This document shows positions 1-7,341 of a stretch of 7,848 bases of DNA, piece by piece. The position numbers and the translations under genes were made by a program. The DNA is from Abditibacteriales bacterium (GTDB lineage: Bacteria > Armatimonadota > Abditibacteriia > Abditibacteriales > JANWYM01), in assembly GCA_025055355.1 (NCBI GenBank), contig JANWYM010000174.1, forward strand, positions 1-7,848, read 5' to 3'. The notes beneath the pieces were generated by a model. It had not been told where the DNA came from, searched no databases, and was given only the letters and a program-made list of their open reading frames with translations. Each line of letters starts with the position of its first letter. Within the stretch, counting starts at the first letter, position 1.

Positions 1-1010
1 CGCACGCGCTTCCAGAAGACGGTCCCCATGAAGAAGACGAAGGGTGCGGGCGACAGGATCGCCAGCGTCAGTTGCCAGTTCATCTGGAACATCAACGCCC
101 CGACGCCGACGAGGACGAGGACGTTGGTGACGATGAACGGCACGCCTTCGACGAGGAAACCCTGAATGCGGTCGGTGTCCTGCGTCATCCGCGACATGAG
201 CGCGCCGGTGGAGCGCTTGTCGTAGAAGCGCAGCCACTGCCGCGTGAGGGCGTGGTAGAGTTGGCGGCGAATGTCCGCGGTGATGCGCGCCGCGAGATAC
301 GCGCTGATCCACCCGCGCGCGATCTCCGCCCCCGCCGACAGCAGGCGCACGCCAATCAGCCCCGCGACGTAGAGCGCCAGCAGCCCCACGCTGCGGCGCT
401 TCATCAGAACGTCGTCCGTCAACCACTGCACCAGTTTGGGCGGAATCAACTGGATGCCCGAGAACACCAGCGTCAACGTCGCCGTCCCGACAACGAGCAG
501 GGGGTAGGGCTTGAGGTAGCGACAGATGCGCAGGACGACTTTGGTCTTGCGCACGCACGCCGCGCAGATGCCGTTCTTCTCCGGCAGCAGTTTGCCGCAG
601 CGGTCGCAGCGTATTTTGTCGTGCTCGGTCTTGACCTGAAACGGCTCGCCTTGGGTCAGTTGGTTGATGCCCCGCGCCGCTTCGCCGAACTTGGCAGACA
701 GCGAGTTAGAATACTGAATGAGCGGCACCTGCACGCCATCCACCGTCAGTTCAATCTGCCCCCCGCCGACCAGCGGCTCCGTCTTCGCTGCACTGATGGA
801 CGCGATGTCGAAGTCGCGCAGCACGCGAGCGTCCGCGTCTCCGTCCGCCACGACCGCCACCTTGCGTTCGGTGACAACCAGCCAACGGCGACCGAAACGA
901 CGCTCCTCGTCCAAGTCCGATTCAAGGATGATGCGAACATCCCCATCCGCATCCACGGCGCGGCGTAACTGTTCCAGCCGCTCTTGAGGGAGAGGGTCAA
1001 TGAGTTGCAT
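1..1010 (-). CDS. ABC exporter half-transporter with N-terminal PH-like and zinc-ribbon regions (3' end outside window)
   Basis: This is the first 336 codons of a gene read leftward off the window edge, so the ATP-binding domain is not seen. Residues about 1-125 contain no membrane segment and look beta-rich, with a stretch (RRWLVVTERKVAVV, 41-54) resembling bacterial PH-like domains. Residues 135-152 form a zinc-ribbon-like knuckle, CDRC and CAAC, with cysteines 135, 138, 149 and 152. From about residue 168 hydrophobic segments begin (roughly 168-190, 207-226, 286-306, 313-333), and residues 240-285 (RITADIRRQLYHALTRQWL, then FYDKRSTGALMSRMTQDTDRI) are the typical intracellular loop of type I ABC exporter transmembrane domains, as in MsbA-like half-transporters. 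The family exports lipids, drugs or peptides; the substrate here cannot be told. The ATG at 1008-1010 is chosen because the ABC frame opens there; only a weak GAGAAG precedes it. A strong promoter lies upstream at 1108-1136. Confidence 0.88.
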   Translation of the reverse strand, partial: MQLIDPLPQERLEQLRRAVDADGDVRIILESDLDEERRFGRRWLVVTERKVAVVADGDADARVLRDFDIASISAAKTEPLVGGGQIELTVDGVQVPLIQYSNSLSAKFGEAARGINQLTQGEPFQVKTEHDKIRCDRCGKLLPEKNGICAACVRKTKVVLRICRYLKPYPLLVVGTATLTLVFSGIQLIPPKLVQWLTDDVLMKRRSVGLLALYVAGLIGVRLLSAGAEIARGWISAYLAARITADIRRQLYHALTRQWLRFYDKRSTGALMSRMTQDTDRIQGFLVEGVPFIVTNVLVLVGVGALMFQMNWQLTLAILSPAPFVFFMGTVFWKRV

Positions 1011-1026
1011 AACGCACTTCTCGGGT

Positions 1027-1053
1027 CAGGGTTGAGAAAAATTCGCAACCCTG
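1027..1053 (+). terminator. Terminator-like hairpin in the leader of the ABC gene
   Basis: CAGGGTTG (1027-1034) and CAACCCTG (1046-1053) are perfect 8-bp arms around an 11-base loop. Read on the plus strand the hairpin is followed by GAG and five Ts (1057-1061), the look of an intrinsic terminator. No plus-strand gene ends here; in the minus-strand transcript the same hairpin sits in the 5' leader, 16 bases before the ABC start codon and without a U tract. It could stop antisense transcription or shape the leader; its role is inferred. Confidence 0.45.
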
Positions 1054-1107
1054 GAGTTTTTATGCAATGAGCGAAGTCCTCCGCTAAAACGTTGACGGTA
1101 TTTGTCC

Positions 1108-1136
1108 ATTATATACAGCCTGCATGGAGGCGTCAA
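1108..1136 (-). promoter_or_regulatory. Sigma-70-type promoter for the ABC transporter gene
   Basis: On the minus strand TTGACG (1136-1131) is followed after exactly 17 bases by a perfect TATAAT (1113-1108). Transcription would begin near 1101, giving a leader of about 90 bases to the start codon at 1010. The -35 box is one arm of the inverted repeat at 1129-1150. Confidence 0.75.
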
Positions 1137-1150
1137 CGCCATTTGACGCC
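1129..1150. repeat. Inverted repeat spanning the two divergent -35 boxes
   Basis: GGCGTCAA (1129-1136) and TTGACGCC (1143-1150) are perfect 8-bp arms around a 6-base spacer. Each arm contains the -35 box of one of the two divergent promoters. The symmetry beyond the TTGACG core (two extra matching bases on each side) leaves room for an operator bound by a dimeric regulator, but the repeat may simply be a result of placing two -35 boxes back to back. A further TTGACG lies at 1092-1097. Confidence 0.5.
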
Positions 1151-1171
1151 GCTCGCTGACTGTGCTACAAT
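1143..1171 (+). promoter_or_regulatory. Sigma-70-type promoter for the Nfu-domain / GGDEF unit
   Basis: TTGACG (1143-1148) and TACAAT (1166-1171) are separated by exactly 17 bases. Transcription would start near 1178, leaving a leader of about 22 bases that contains the AGGAG ribosome-binding site of the gene starting at 1200. It fires away from the ABC promoter. Confidence 0.7.
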
Positions 1172-1199
1172 CCTCTCTCAGCCTGAGAGGAGTGAACCC

Positions 1200-1538
1200 A
1201 TGGCGGAAGGGATTGAAGTTTACGCCTTTGCCACGCCCCATCCGAACTGCGTCAAGTTTGCAACCAACCGCACGCTGTCGCAGAGAAGCGTGTCGCTGGC
1301 GGACGCGCAAGCAGCGGAGGGCGACCCGCTGGCGAAGAAGATTTTTAGCGTGCCGGGGGTGGCGCGCATTTTTATCGCCAGCAACTTCATTGCGGTCACG
1401 CGGCACGAGGGCGTGGACTGGAACGACCTCGTGCCGCAGGTGAAGGAGATTATCCAGCAGCACTTTGCGGAGGAAAGTTCCCAACAAACCTCCCCCGAGT
1501 CAGCAATCCTCCACCAAAATGGGGAAGAAAGAGCATGA
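1200..1538 (+). CDS. Stand-alone Nfu/NifU N-terminal domain protein
   Basis: The 112-residue product matches the Nfu N-terminal domain (the non-catalytic half of Nfu1-type iron-sulfur scaffold proteins). Seen features are TPHPNCVKF at residues 12-20, DPLAKKIFSVPGVARIFI at 42-59, the FIAVTR strand at 63-68, and the tryptophan at 74 followed by the last helix to about residue 90; the tail (91-112) is polar. The cluster-binding CxxC domain that follows in full-length Nfu proteins is absent, and there is only one cysteine (17), so this protein is unlikely to hold a cluster as a classic scaffold. The role is therefore open; a partner or folding function in iron-sulfur metabolism is an inference. 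The start at 1200 has AGGAG at 1188-1192. Earlier in-frame starts would overlap the promoter. A GGDEF gene follows on the same strand. Confidence 0.85.
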   Translation: MAEGIEVYAFATPHPNCVKFATNRTLSQRSVSLADAQAAEGDPLAKKIFSVPGVARIFIASNFIAVTRHEGVDWNDLVPQVKEIIQQHFAEESSQQTSPESAILHQNGEERA

Positions 1539-1545
1539 GCCCATA

Positions 1546-1565
1546 CGCCCCCGCCGTCGGGGGCG
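1546..1565 (+). other. GC-rich hairpin between the Nfu-domain and GGDEF genes
   Basis: CGCCCCCG (1546-1553) pairs perfectly with CGGGGGCG (1558-1565) around the loop CCGT. The hairpin lies 8 bases after the upstream stop codon and 38 bases before the preferred GGDEF start. There is no T tract, so it is not a standard intrinsic terminator; it may cause pausing, protect the upstream mRNA end or set different expression of the two genes. Confidence 0.5.
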
Positions 1566-1603
1566 GAAACTGGATGGAAGACCCTTCCCCTGGAGAGTCA
1601 ACG

Positions 1604-2755
1604 ATGTGGTGGCAAAGGCGACGCGCAGCCAAAGAAGAGGTTCCTGTCGGCGTTCAATTGACTGAGGAGACCGCGACAGTCGCAGAGGAAATGTCGCAGG
1701 TGGACGATGACCCGCAGGCGAACATGGCGGAGTTGGAGCGCGCCGTGGACACCGTCGCGGCGTTGCTGCGGGCTGTGGGCAAATATGCCTTTGACCTTGA
1801 GAAGATAGACGCCAAGACGGTGAACGAGATGTGTGAGAAATGGGCGCGGCACATTCTGGTTGGCACGCCGCGTCCAGGAGACGAGGAAAGGTCTGTCGCC
1901 CAGGGAGGACGCGATTGGGCGGGCGTGCGTTTGTTCATGGCGCAGCACCGCCGCAGCGAGAGCAAATACGTGACGAAGACGCTCCATGACTTGCGTGAGG
2001 TGATTTGGTCGTTTGTTCATCACCTCAGCCGCGCCTTCATCGAGGACCAGGCGGTAGATGATCAGGTGACGAGACAACTCGACCAACTTCGTGCCGCGAT
2101 TGTCAGCAACTCAACGGAACACCTCAAACGCGCTGCCATCGCTGCCATCGCCGTCATCGAGCGGTCCGTCACCGAGCGCAAACAAAGACAACAAACGCAA
2201 CTGGAGGAGTTGGGCAACCGCCTGCGCCGCCTGCGGCAGGAGTTAGAGGAAGCACGACGCGAGATGGCGCTCGACCCTCTGACCGAACTTTACAACCGCA
2301 AAGCCCTCGATGAGCAGTTGACGCGGACGGTGGACATCAGTTTACTGTCGGGGCAAACCGCCTGCCTGTTGATGATAGACGTTGACCACTTTAAGAGCAT
2401 CAACGACACCTTCGGGCATGCCGCCGGGGACGCCGTGCTGAAACAGATCGCTAACTGCTGTGCCCGCACCTTCCCGCGCAAGACGGATTTCGTCGCCCGC
2501 TACGGCGGCGAAGAGTTTGTTGTCATCGTGCCGGACACCGCGACCGACGCGGGCAGGATGTTAGGGGAACGCCTGTTGGAAGCCGTCCGCTCTCTGACGG
2601 TCATCCATAACGGGCAAGAGATTCGCGTGACGGTTTCCATCGGCGTCTCGGGGTTCATCAGAGGAGACAGTGCTGCCACCTGGCTGAACCGAGCCGATCA
2701 TGCGCTCTACCAAGCCAAACAGGCGGGGCGCAACCGGTTGGTCGTGGCGGAGTAG
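1604..2755 (+). CDS. Diguanylate cyclase (GGDEF protein) with helical N-terminal region
   Basis: The C-terminal part is a full GGDEF domain that makes cyclic di-GMP from two GTP. Numbered from the start at 1604 (383 residues): DPLTELYNR at 224-232, DVDHFKSIND at 259-268, the active-site GGEEF at 301-305, and an inhibitory I-site RKTD at 292-295 exactly five residues before it, so product feedback is expected. Residues about 190-222 are a charged coiled-coil-like linker. Residues about 40-190 are predicted helical and I do not recognise a named sensor domain; no membrane segment or signal peptide is seen, so the enzyme is probably cytoplasmic. The start at 1604 has GGAG at 1592-1595 with an 8-base spacer. 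An alternative in-frame ATG at 1535 overlaps the upstream stop (ATGA) and would add 23 residues, but it has a poor ribosome-binding site and its extra codons cover a GC hairpin. Confidence 0.92.
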   Translation: MWWQRRRAAKEEVPVGVQLTEETATVAEEMSQVDDDPQANMAELERAVDTVAALLRAVGKYAFDLEKIDAKTVNEMCEKWARHILVGTPRPGDEERSVAQGGRDWAGVRLFMAQHRRSESKYVTKTLHDLREVIWSFVHHLSRAFIEDQAVDDQVTRQLDQLRAAIVSNSTEHLKRAAIAAIAVIERSVTERKQRQQTQLEELGNRLRRLRQELEEARREMALDPLTELYNRKALDEQLTRTVDISLLSGQTACLLMIDVDHFKSINDTFGHAAGDAVLKQIANCCARTFPRKTDFVARYGGEEFVVIVPDTATDAGRMLGERLLEAVRSLTVIHNGQEIRVTVSIGVSGFIRGDSAATWLNRADHALYQAKQAGRNRLVVAE

Positions 2756-2836
2756 CGCGACCGATGTGAACGGGTGCAGGCGAGAGAAGGCGAGCCGGTG
2801 GGCGATGGTGAAATAAAGCTCAGGAGAAGCAAAGTG

Positions 2837-3331
2837 ATGGAAGCCAAAACAGTGCGCGAGTCGCAAGTCGTGATGTCACAGTTGATGCAGCCCGGCGACG
2901 TGAACTTCTACGGGACGGTTCACGGCGGGACGATTTTGCGGATGGCGGACCACGTGGCTTACGTCGCCGCATGCCGTCACGCCGGTCCGCCCTGCGTCAC
3001 AGTGGCGGTGGACAGCGTCAGTTTCCACGAGCCGATTTATATCGGCGAGGTCGTGACCATGTTGGCTTCGGTCAATCACGTGGGGAATACCTCCATGGAG
3101 ATCGGCATCAAAGTGCTCGCCGAGAACCTGGAGACGCATACCGTGCGGCACACCAACAGTTGCTACTACATCTTCGTCGCTCTGGACAAGAACGGAAAGC
3201 CGCGCCCCGTGCCACGCCTGATTCCCGAAACGGAAGAAGAAAAGCGCCGCTACCACGACGCGGAAATGCGCCGCGAGTTGCGCAAGCGCTACCGCGAAGA
3301 GGTGGAGCGTTTGAAAACAGCGTCGGCATAA
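2837..3331 (+). CDS. Acyl-CoA thioesterase, hotdog fold (YciA/BACH-like)
   Basis: The 164-residue protein hydrolyses acyl-CoA to free acid and CoA by family resemblance. Seen motifs are GDVNFYGTVHGGTILRMAD at residues 20-38, which carries the conserved asparagine (23), HGG (29-31) and the likely catalytic aspartate (38), followed by the long hotdog helix; then VAVDSVSFHEPIYIGE (56-71), the conserved second-strand region, and paired beta strands to about residue 117. The last 35 residues (131-164) form a strongly charged helix rich in Glu, Arg and Lys, as seen in hexameric relatives. Acyl chain preference cannot be read from the sequence. ATG at 2837 is chosen because AGGAG lies at 2822-2826; an upstream GTG at 2774 lacks family similarity. 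The gene begins 81 bases after the GGDEF gene with no visible promoter, so co-transcription is likely. Confidence 0.88.
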   Translation: MEAKTVRESQVVMSQLMQPGDVNFYGTVHGGTILRMADHVAYVAACRHAGPPCVTVAVDSVSFHEPIYIGEVVTMLASVNHVGNTSMEIGIKVLAENLETHTVRHTNSCYYIFVALDKNGKPRPVPRLIPETEEEKRRYHDAEMRRELRKRYREEVERLKTASA

Positions 3332-3364
3332 GCGACTCTGTCATCAGGGCGTCACGTTGACAAA

Positions 3365-3406
3365 AGCCGCGCAAAGGCGATAGGGAGAAGACCGCCTTTT
3401 GCGGTT
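3365..3406. terminator. Possible terminator hairpin in the convergent spacer
   Basis: AAAGGCG (3373-3379) pairs with CGCCTTT (3393-3399), and outside a small internal loop AGCCGC (3365-3370) pairs with GCGGTT (3401-3406, one G-T pair). A competing hairpin ACCGC/GCGGT (3391-3395 with 3401-3405) overlaps it. The site lies between the ends of the thioesterase and thrC genes, where a bidirectional terminator is expected, but there is no long T tract on either side, so the call rests on position and folding only. Confidence 0.4.
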
Positions 3407-3418
3407 CGGACGGGAGCC

Positions 3419-3466
3419 TGTAGGCGTCAAGCCCCGCGTTAGCGACGTTTGCCTCCGAAGCCTACA
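3419..3466. repeat. Inverted repeat in the convergent spacer
   Basis: TGTAGGC (3419-3425) and GCCTACA (3460-3466) are perfect 7-base inverted arms 34 bases apart; within them CGTC (3425-3428) and GACG (3444-3447) can also pair. It may add to termination for thrC or be a copy of a dispersed intergenic element. Nothing in the spacer 3332-3516 looks like a gene. Confidence 0.35.
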
Positions 3467-3516
3467 AATCAATCATTGGAATCGTCCACGCGTCGTTGTC
3501 GCACCGCGCCGCACCG

Positions 3517-4896
3517 TCACAAACGCTTGTCCAACTCTCGCTGTATCGTGTCAAGGTCGGCGGCGACTTCAATGGGAGTGTTGGCGTAACGCGGCTGGAC
3601 TTCTTGCAGTTTGCTGGCGTGATACTGAATCTTGAAATCGGGGAACTTGAGCCCGTTGGCGGTGGAGATGACGATGATACGGTCGTCGGGCGCGAACAGG
3701 CGGCGCGCATGGAGTTTGAGGAGGACGGCGAGGGCGACGCCGGTGTGCGGGCAGGTGAATAGCCCGTTACGGTCAGCCAGGGCGGCGGCGTTGGCGAGTT
3801 CGTCTTCGGTAGCCTCCTCGACGAGGCTGCCCGGAATCTGTTGGAGCGTGCGGATGGCTTTAAACAGGTTCACCGGGTCGCCGATTTGAATGGCGTTCGC
3901 CAGAGTGGTTTGCGCTTTCAGGGGGCGGAAGGGCTCGTCGGGGAACCCGCGACGGTAGAGTTGGACGAGGGGATTGGCTTTAGCGGCTTGCGCGCCGATG
4001 AGGCGAGGGAGGCGCTGAATGACGCCCATCTCTTTCATCATGAGAAACCCCTGCCCAATCGCGTGAATGTTGCCGCAGTTGCCGACGGGGACGATGACCC
4101 AGTCCACTTCCTCCCAGTCAAACTGCTGGACAATTTCGATGGAGATGGTCTTTTGCCCTTCGAGGCGCAGAGAGTTCATCGAGTTAGCCAAGTAGAGTGT
4201 TTCATCGCGGCACAGTTCGTTGACGAGGCTCATGCAGCCGTCGAAGTCGGTGTCCAGCGCGAAGGTCAGCGCGCCGTTGGCGAGGGGCTGGATAAGTTGC
4301 GGCAAACTCACCTTGTCTTTGGGCAACAGCACGACAGCGGGAATGCCAGCGGCAGCGCAGTAGGCGGCTAAAGAGGCGGAGGTGTCGCCAGTGGAGGCGC
4401 ACACCACGGCACGAATTGGCTTGCCCTCGTGAATCATCTGCTTGACCATGCTGACTAAGACCGTCATGCCCAAGTCCTTGAATGAGCCGGTGTGCGAGTT
4501 GCCGCAGAGTTTAATCCAGAGGTCGTTCAGCCCGAGGGACTTGCCGAACCGCTCCGCCCAGAACAGGTTGGTGCCGCCTTCGTAAAGGGAGACGACGTTG
4601 TGATTGTCCACGTTGGGGCAGACCCACTCCTTCTTGCCCCACACGCCGCTGCCGTAGGGCCATTTCGTGCGCAGGTAGCGGCGGTTGAACAGCGTCTTCC
4701 AATCCTGGGGGGAGTGGGCACGCTTGAGGGCGGCGAGGTCATGCTTGACCTCCAGCAGCCCCGCGCGCTTGTCGTGACCGCCGCAGCGACGACAGTGATA
4801 GACGATATCCGTCAGTTCATACCGCGCGCCGCAGCCGGGGGTGGTGCACTCGAACCAAGCGCGGAAGCGTTCTGCGGCAGGATGAGACGACGACAT
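3517..4896 (-). CDS. thrC: Threonine synthase with N-terminal zinc ribbon
   Basis: The 459-residue enzyme converts O-phosphohomoserine to threonine with pyridoxal phosphate in the cytoplasm, the last step of threonine synthesis. Residues 17-38 form a zinc-ribbon-like knuckle (cysteines 17, 22, 35 and 38). The fold-type II core shows SLYEGGTN at 103-110, the PLP-binding motif NSHTGSFKDLGM with Lys140, CASTGDTSASLAAY at 166-179 for substrate binding, and the glycine-rich phosphate cup VGNCGN at 271-276. The C-terminal STANGLKF (411-418) also matches threonine synthases. The ribbon-bearing form of about 450 residues occurs in several environmental phyla. The ATG at 4894-4896 has no clear ribosome-binding site, but no other start codon lies near before the zinc ribbon. 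It follows metK on the same strand after a 118-base spacer without a convincing promoter, so read-through from metK is plausible. Confidence 0.93.
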   Translation of the reverse strand: MSSSHPAAERFRAWFECTTPGCGARYELTDIVYHCRRCGGHDKRAGLLEVKHDLAALKRAHSPQDWKTLFNRRYLRTKWPYGSGVWGKKEWVCPNVDNHNVVSLYEGGTNLFWAERFGKSLGLNDLWIKLCGNSHTGSFKDLGMTVLVSMVKQMIHEGKPIRAVVCASTGDTSASLAAYCAAAGIPAVVLLPKDKVSLPQLIQPLANGALTFALDTDFDGCMSLVNELCRDETLYLANSMNSLRLEGQKTISIEIVQQFDWEEVDWVIVPVGNCGNIHAIGQGFLMMKEMGVIQRLPRLIGAQAAKANPLVQLYRRGFPDEPFRPLKAQTTLANAIQIGDPVNLFKAIRTLQQIPGSLVEEATEDELANAAALADRNGLFTCPHTGVALAVLLKLHARRLFAPDDRIIVISTANGLKFPDFKIQYHASKLQEVQPRYANTPIEVAADLDTIQRELDKRL

Positions 4897-4933
4897 AGGT
4901 GGTGAGGAATGGGGGATGAGCGATGGCCAGCGG

Positions 4934-4980
4934 GGACGCCTCAGATTGTTAAGAGTGCTCCCGAACCCAGGCGGGCGTCC
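4934..4980. repeat. Inverted repeat in the metK-thrC spacer
   Basis: GGACGCC (4934-4940) and GGCGTCC (4974-4980) are perfect 7-base arms 33 bases apart. In the minus-strand transcript this would be a stem-loop in the leader of thrC, about 38 bases before its start codon. No T-box or other known riboswitch consensus is recognisable, and no U tract follows. Confidence 0.35.
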
Positions 4981-4986
4981 GATGCA

Positions 4987-5014
4987 TCCCTCATCCCTGA
5001 TCCCTCGTCCCTGA
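4987..5014. repeat. Four tandem copies of a 7-base repeat next to the metK stop codon
   Basis: TCCCTCA, TCCCTGA, TCCCTCG and TCCCTGA run head to tail from 4987 to 5014 and end directly against the metK stop codon (TAA, complement of 5015-5017). On the minus strand this gives four GGG runs each separated by four bases, which fits the pattern for an intramolecular G-quadruplex in the metK-thrC transcript. A single related GGGATGA unit in the opposite orientation sits at 4913-4919, near the thrC start. Confidence 0.75.
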
Positions 5015-6187
<1,173 letters not shown>

Positions 6188-6307
6188 AAACGACTTGACC
6201 CCCTTCGACGAAAAGCAATCAACTGGGTGCGTGTATTATGCCATACAACGTTGCCATTGTTATCCAATTCCCCTCAATTCCATCGAGATCGTCCCACGTT
6301 GTCAGTT

Positions 6308-6336
6308 ATTATATCGCACGGTCAGAGGAGCGTCAA
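6308..6336 (-). promoter_or_regulatory. Sigma-70-type promoter for metK
   Basis: On the minus strand TTGACG (6336-6331) is followed after exactly 17 bases by a perfect TATAAT (6313-6308), the same combination seen for the ABC gene. Transcription would start near 6301, giving a leader of about 114 bases. The rest of the divergent spacer up to 6467 shows no comparable rightward promoter for the protease gene. Confidence 0.7.
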
Positions 6337-6467
6337 GTTGTTGAACCCCGCAGACAGAATGAGCGTCAAAGGCTCGCAGAGAGTCAATTTCGCCCTCGAA
6401 CGCAGTTGTTTCAAACGTCCAATTTCGAGTGCGATGATTGCCGATATTTCCGAAGGAGACCCAAACC

Positions 6468-7340
6468 ATGTGGCAATGCGTATTTCTCACGCTCCTCCTC
6501 GTTGCTCCCCCGCTGGCGTGGAGGCAATCGGCAACGGCGCCGACGTCCCACCGCGTCCCTTACCGCCTGACCGAAACGCAGCACCTGCTGGTGCGAGCGA
6601 AGTTGAACGGGCGCGGACCGTTCAACTTCATCATTGACACGGGCGCGCCGGCGGTGTTCGTGTCCAAGGACGTCGCGGGGAAAATCGGCGTGAAAGCGGG
6701 CGAAGACGGTTGGGCGACGCTGGACCGTCTCGAAGTTGAAGGCGGTGCGGTGGTGGAGAGAATCCGGGTGCGAGTGGACGAGCCGTTCCAGTTGCAGGGC
6801 ATGAACGCCATGGGGTTGGCGGGCGCGCGGATGGACGGTGTGTTCGGCTACAACCTACTGGCGCACTTCCGCATCGAAATTGACCTCACCCAGCCCGCGA
6901 TGACGTGGACAAAACTCAACTACGCGCCACCGCCGCCGCTGCCCTTAAACGCACTCGTCGGCGACCAACCCATCACACCGCCCAAGAACCTCGCAGCGAT
7001 GGAGGGACTGGCGAAGTTGGCAACTCGCTTGCTTCCGCGATCGCCTGAGGACCCCGTCGTGCCGCGGGGTTTCTTCGGGATGGAGTTGTCCGACGACCGG
7101 AACAGCGCGCGCGTGCAAGCGGTTCTACCGCAAAGCCCGGCGGCGCAGGGCGGACTTCGCGCCGGGGACCGCATCACTCATATCACCTTGCCGCGTGCCG
7201 CCCCCCAAGCCGTGCGCTCCGTCGCTGACGTTTTACGGGTGACAGCGCACGTGGCGCCCGATGAGGTGGTGCACCTGACAGTGGTGCGCGACGGGAAGAC
7301 GGTTGACGTTTCCGTGCGCGCGGGCAAGGGGGGGCTGTGA
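6468..7340 (+). CDS. Secreted retropepsin-like aspartic protease with C-terminal PDZ domain
   Basis: The 290-residue protein opens with a signal-peptide-like segment (hydrophobic residues 5-17, likely cleavage near residue 24), so it should act outside the cytoplasm. Residues about 38-150 form a single retropepsin-like domain: HLLVRAKLNGRGPF leads into the catalytic FIIDTGAPAVF with Asp57, and DGVFGYNLLAHFRIEIDL (123-140) is the typical closing hydrophobic stretch. Such one-motif domains work as homodimers, each chain giving one aspartate. A proline-rich linker (about 153-200) joins it to a PDZ domain (about 201-288) with GFFGMEL, PQSPAAQGGLRAGDRI and a final VVRDGKTVDVSV strand; PDZ domains in proteases bind C-terminal tails. 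Start at 6468 is supported by GGAG about 9 bases upstream. The next gene begins 1 base after this stop and is a paralogue. Substrate unknown. Confidence 0.87.
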   Translation: MWQCVFLTLLLVAPPLAWRQSATAPTSHRVPYRLTETQHLLVRAKLNGRGPFNFIIDTGAPAVFVSKDVAGKIGVKAGEDGWATLDRLEVEGGAVVERIRVRVDEPFQLQGMNAMGLAGARMDGVFGYNLLAHFRIEIDLTQPAMTWTKLNYAPPPPLPLNALVGDQPITPPKNLAAMEGLAKLATRLLPRSPEDPVVPRGFFGMELSDDRNSARVQAVLPQSPAAQGGLRAGDRITHITLPRAAPQAVRSVADVLRVTAHVAPDEVVHLTVVRDGKTVDVSVRAGKGGL

Positions 7341-7341
7341 G

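Noticed and set aside
72..968. Long plus-strand open frame of 298 residues
   Set aside because: It lies antisense to the ABC exporter gene, has arginine- and glutamine-rich low-complexity composition, and matches no family; it is a shadow of high-GC coding.
1092..1117. Rightward promoter using TTGACG at 1092-1097
   Set aside because: The AT-rich candidate -10 boxes (TATATA, TATACA) are only 12-14 bases away, too close, and a better promoter with 17-base spacing lies at 1143-1171.
1026..1487. Minus-strand open frame of 153 residues across the divergent spacer
   Set aside because: It overlaps the Nfu-domain gene and both promoters and resembles no protein family.
2774..2836. GTG start extending the thioesterase by 21 residues
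   Set aside because: The extension has no hotdog-family similarity and the ATG at 2837 has an AGGAG site at a workable distance.
3411..3470. Possible tRNA-like fold
   Set aside because: No acceptor stem, T-loop consensus or CCA-proximal pairing could be arranged.
3399..3635. Small plus-strand open frame in the convergent spacer
   Set aside because: It runs into the antisense of thrC, has no ribosome-binding site and overlaps hairpins.
6188..6301. SAM riboswitch before metK
   Set aside because: No conserved core or multi-helix junction of the known SAM classes could be recognised by eye.
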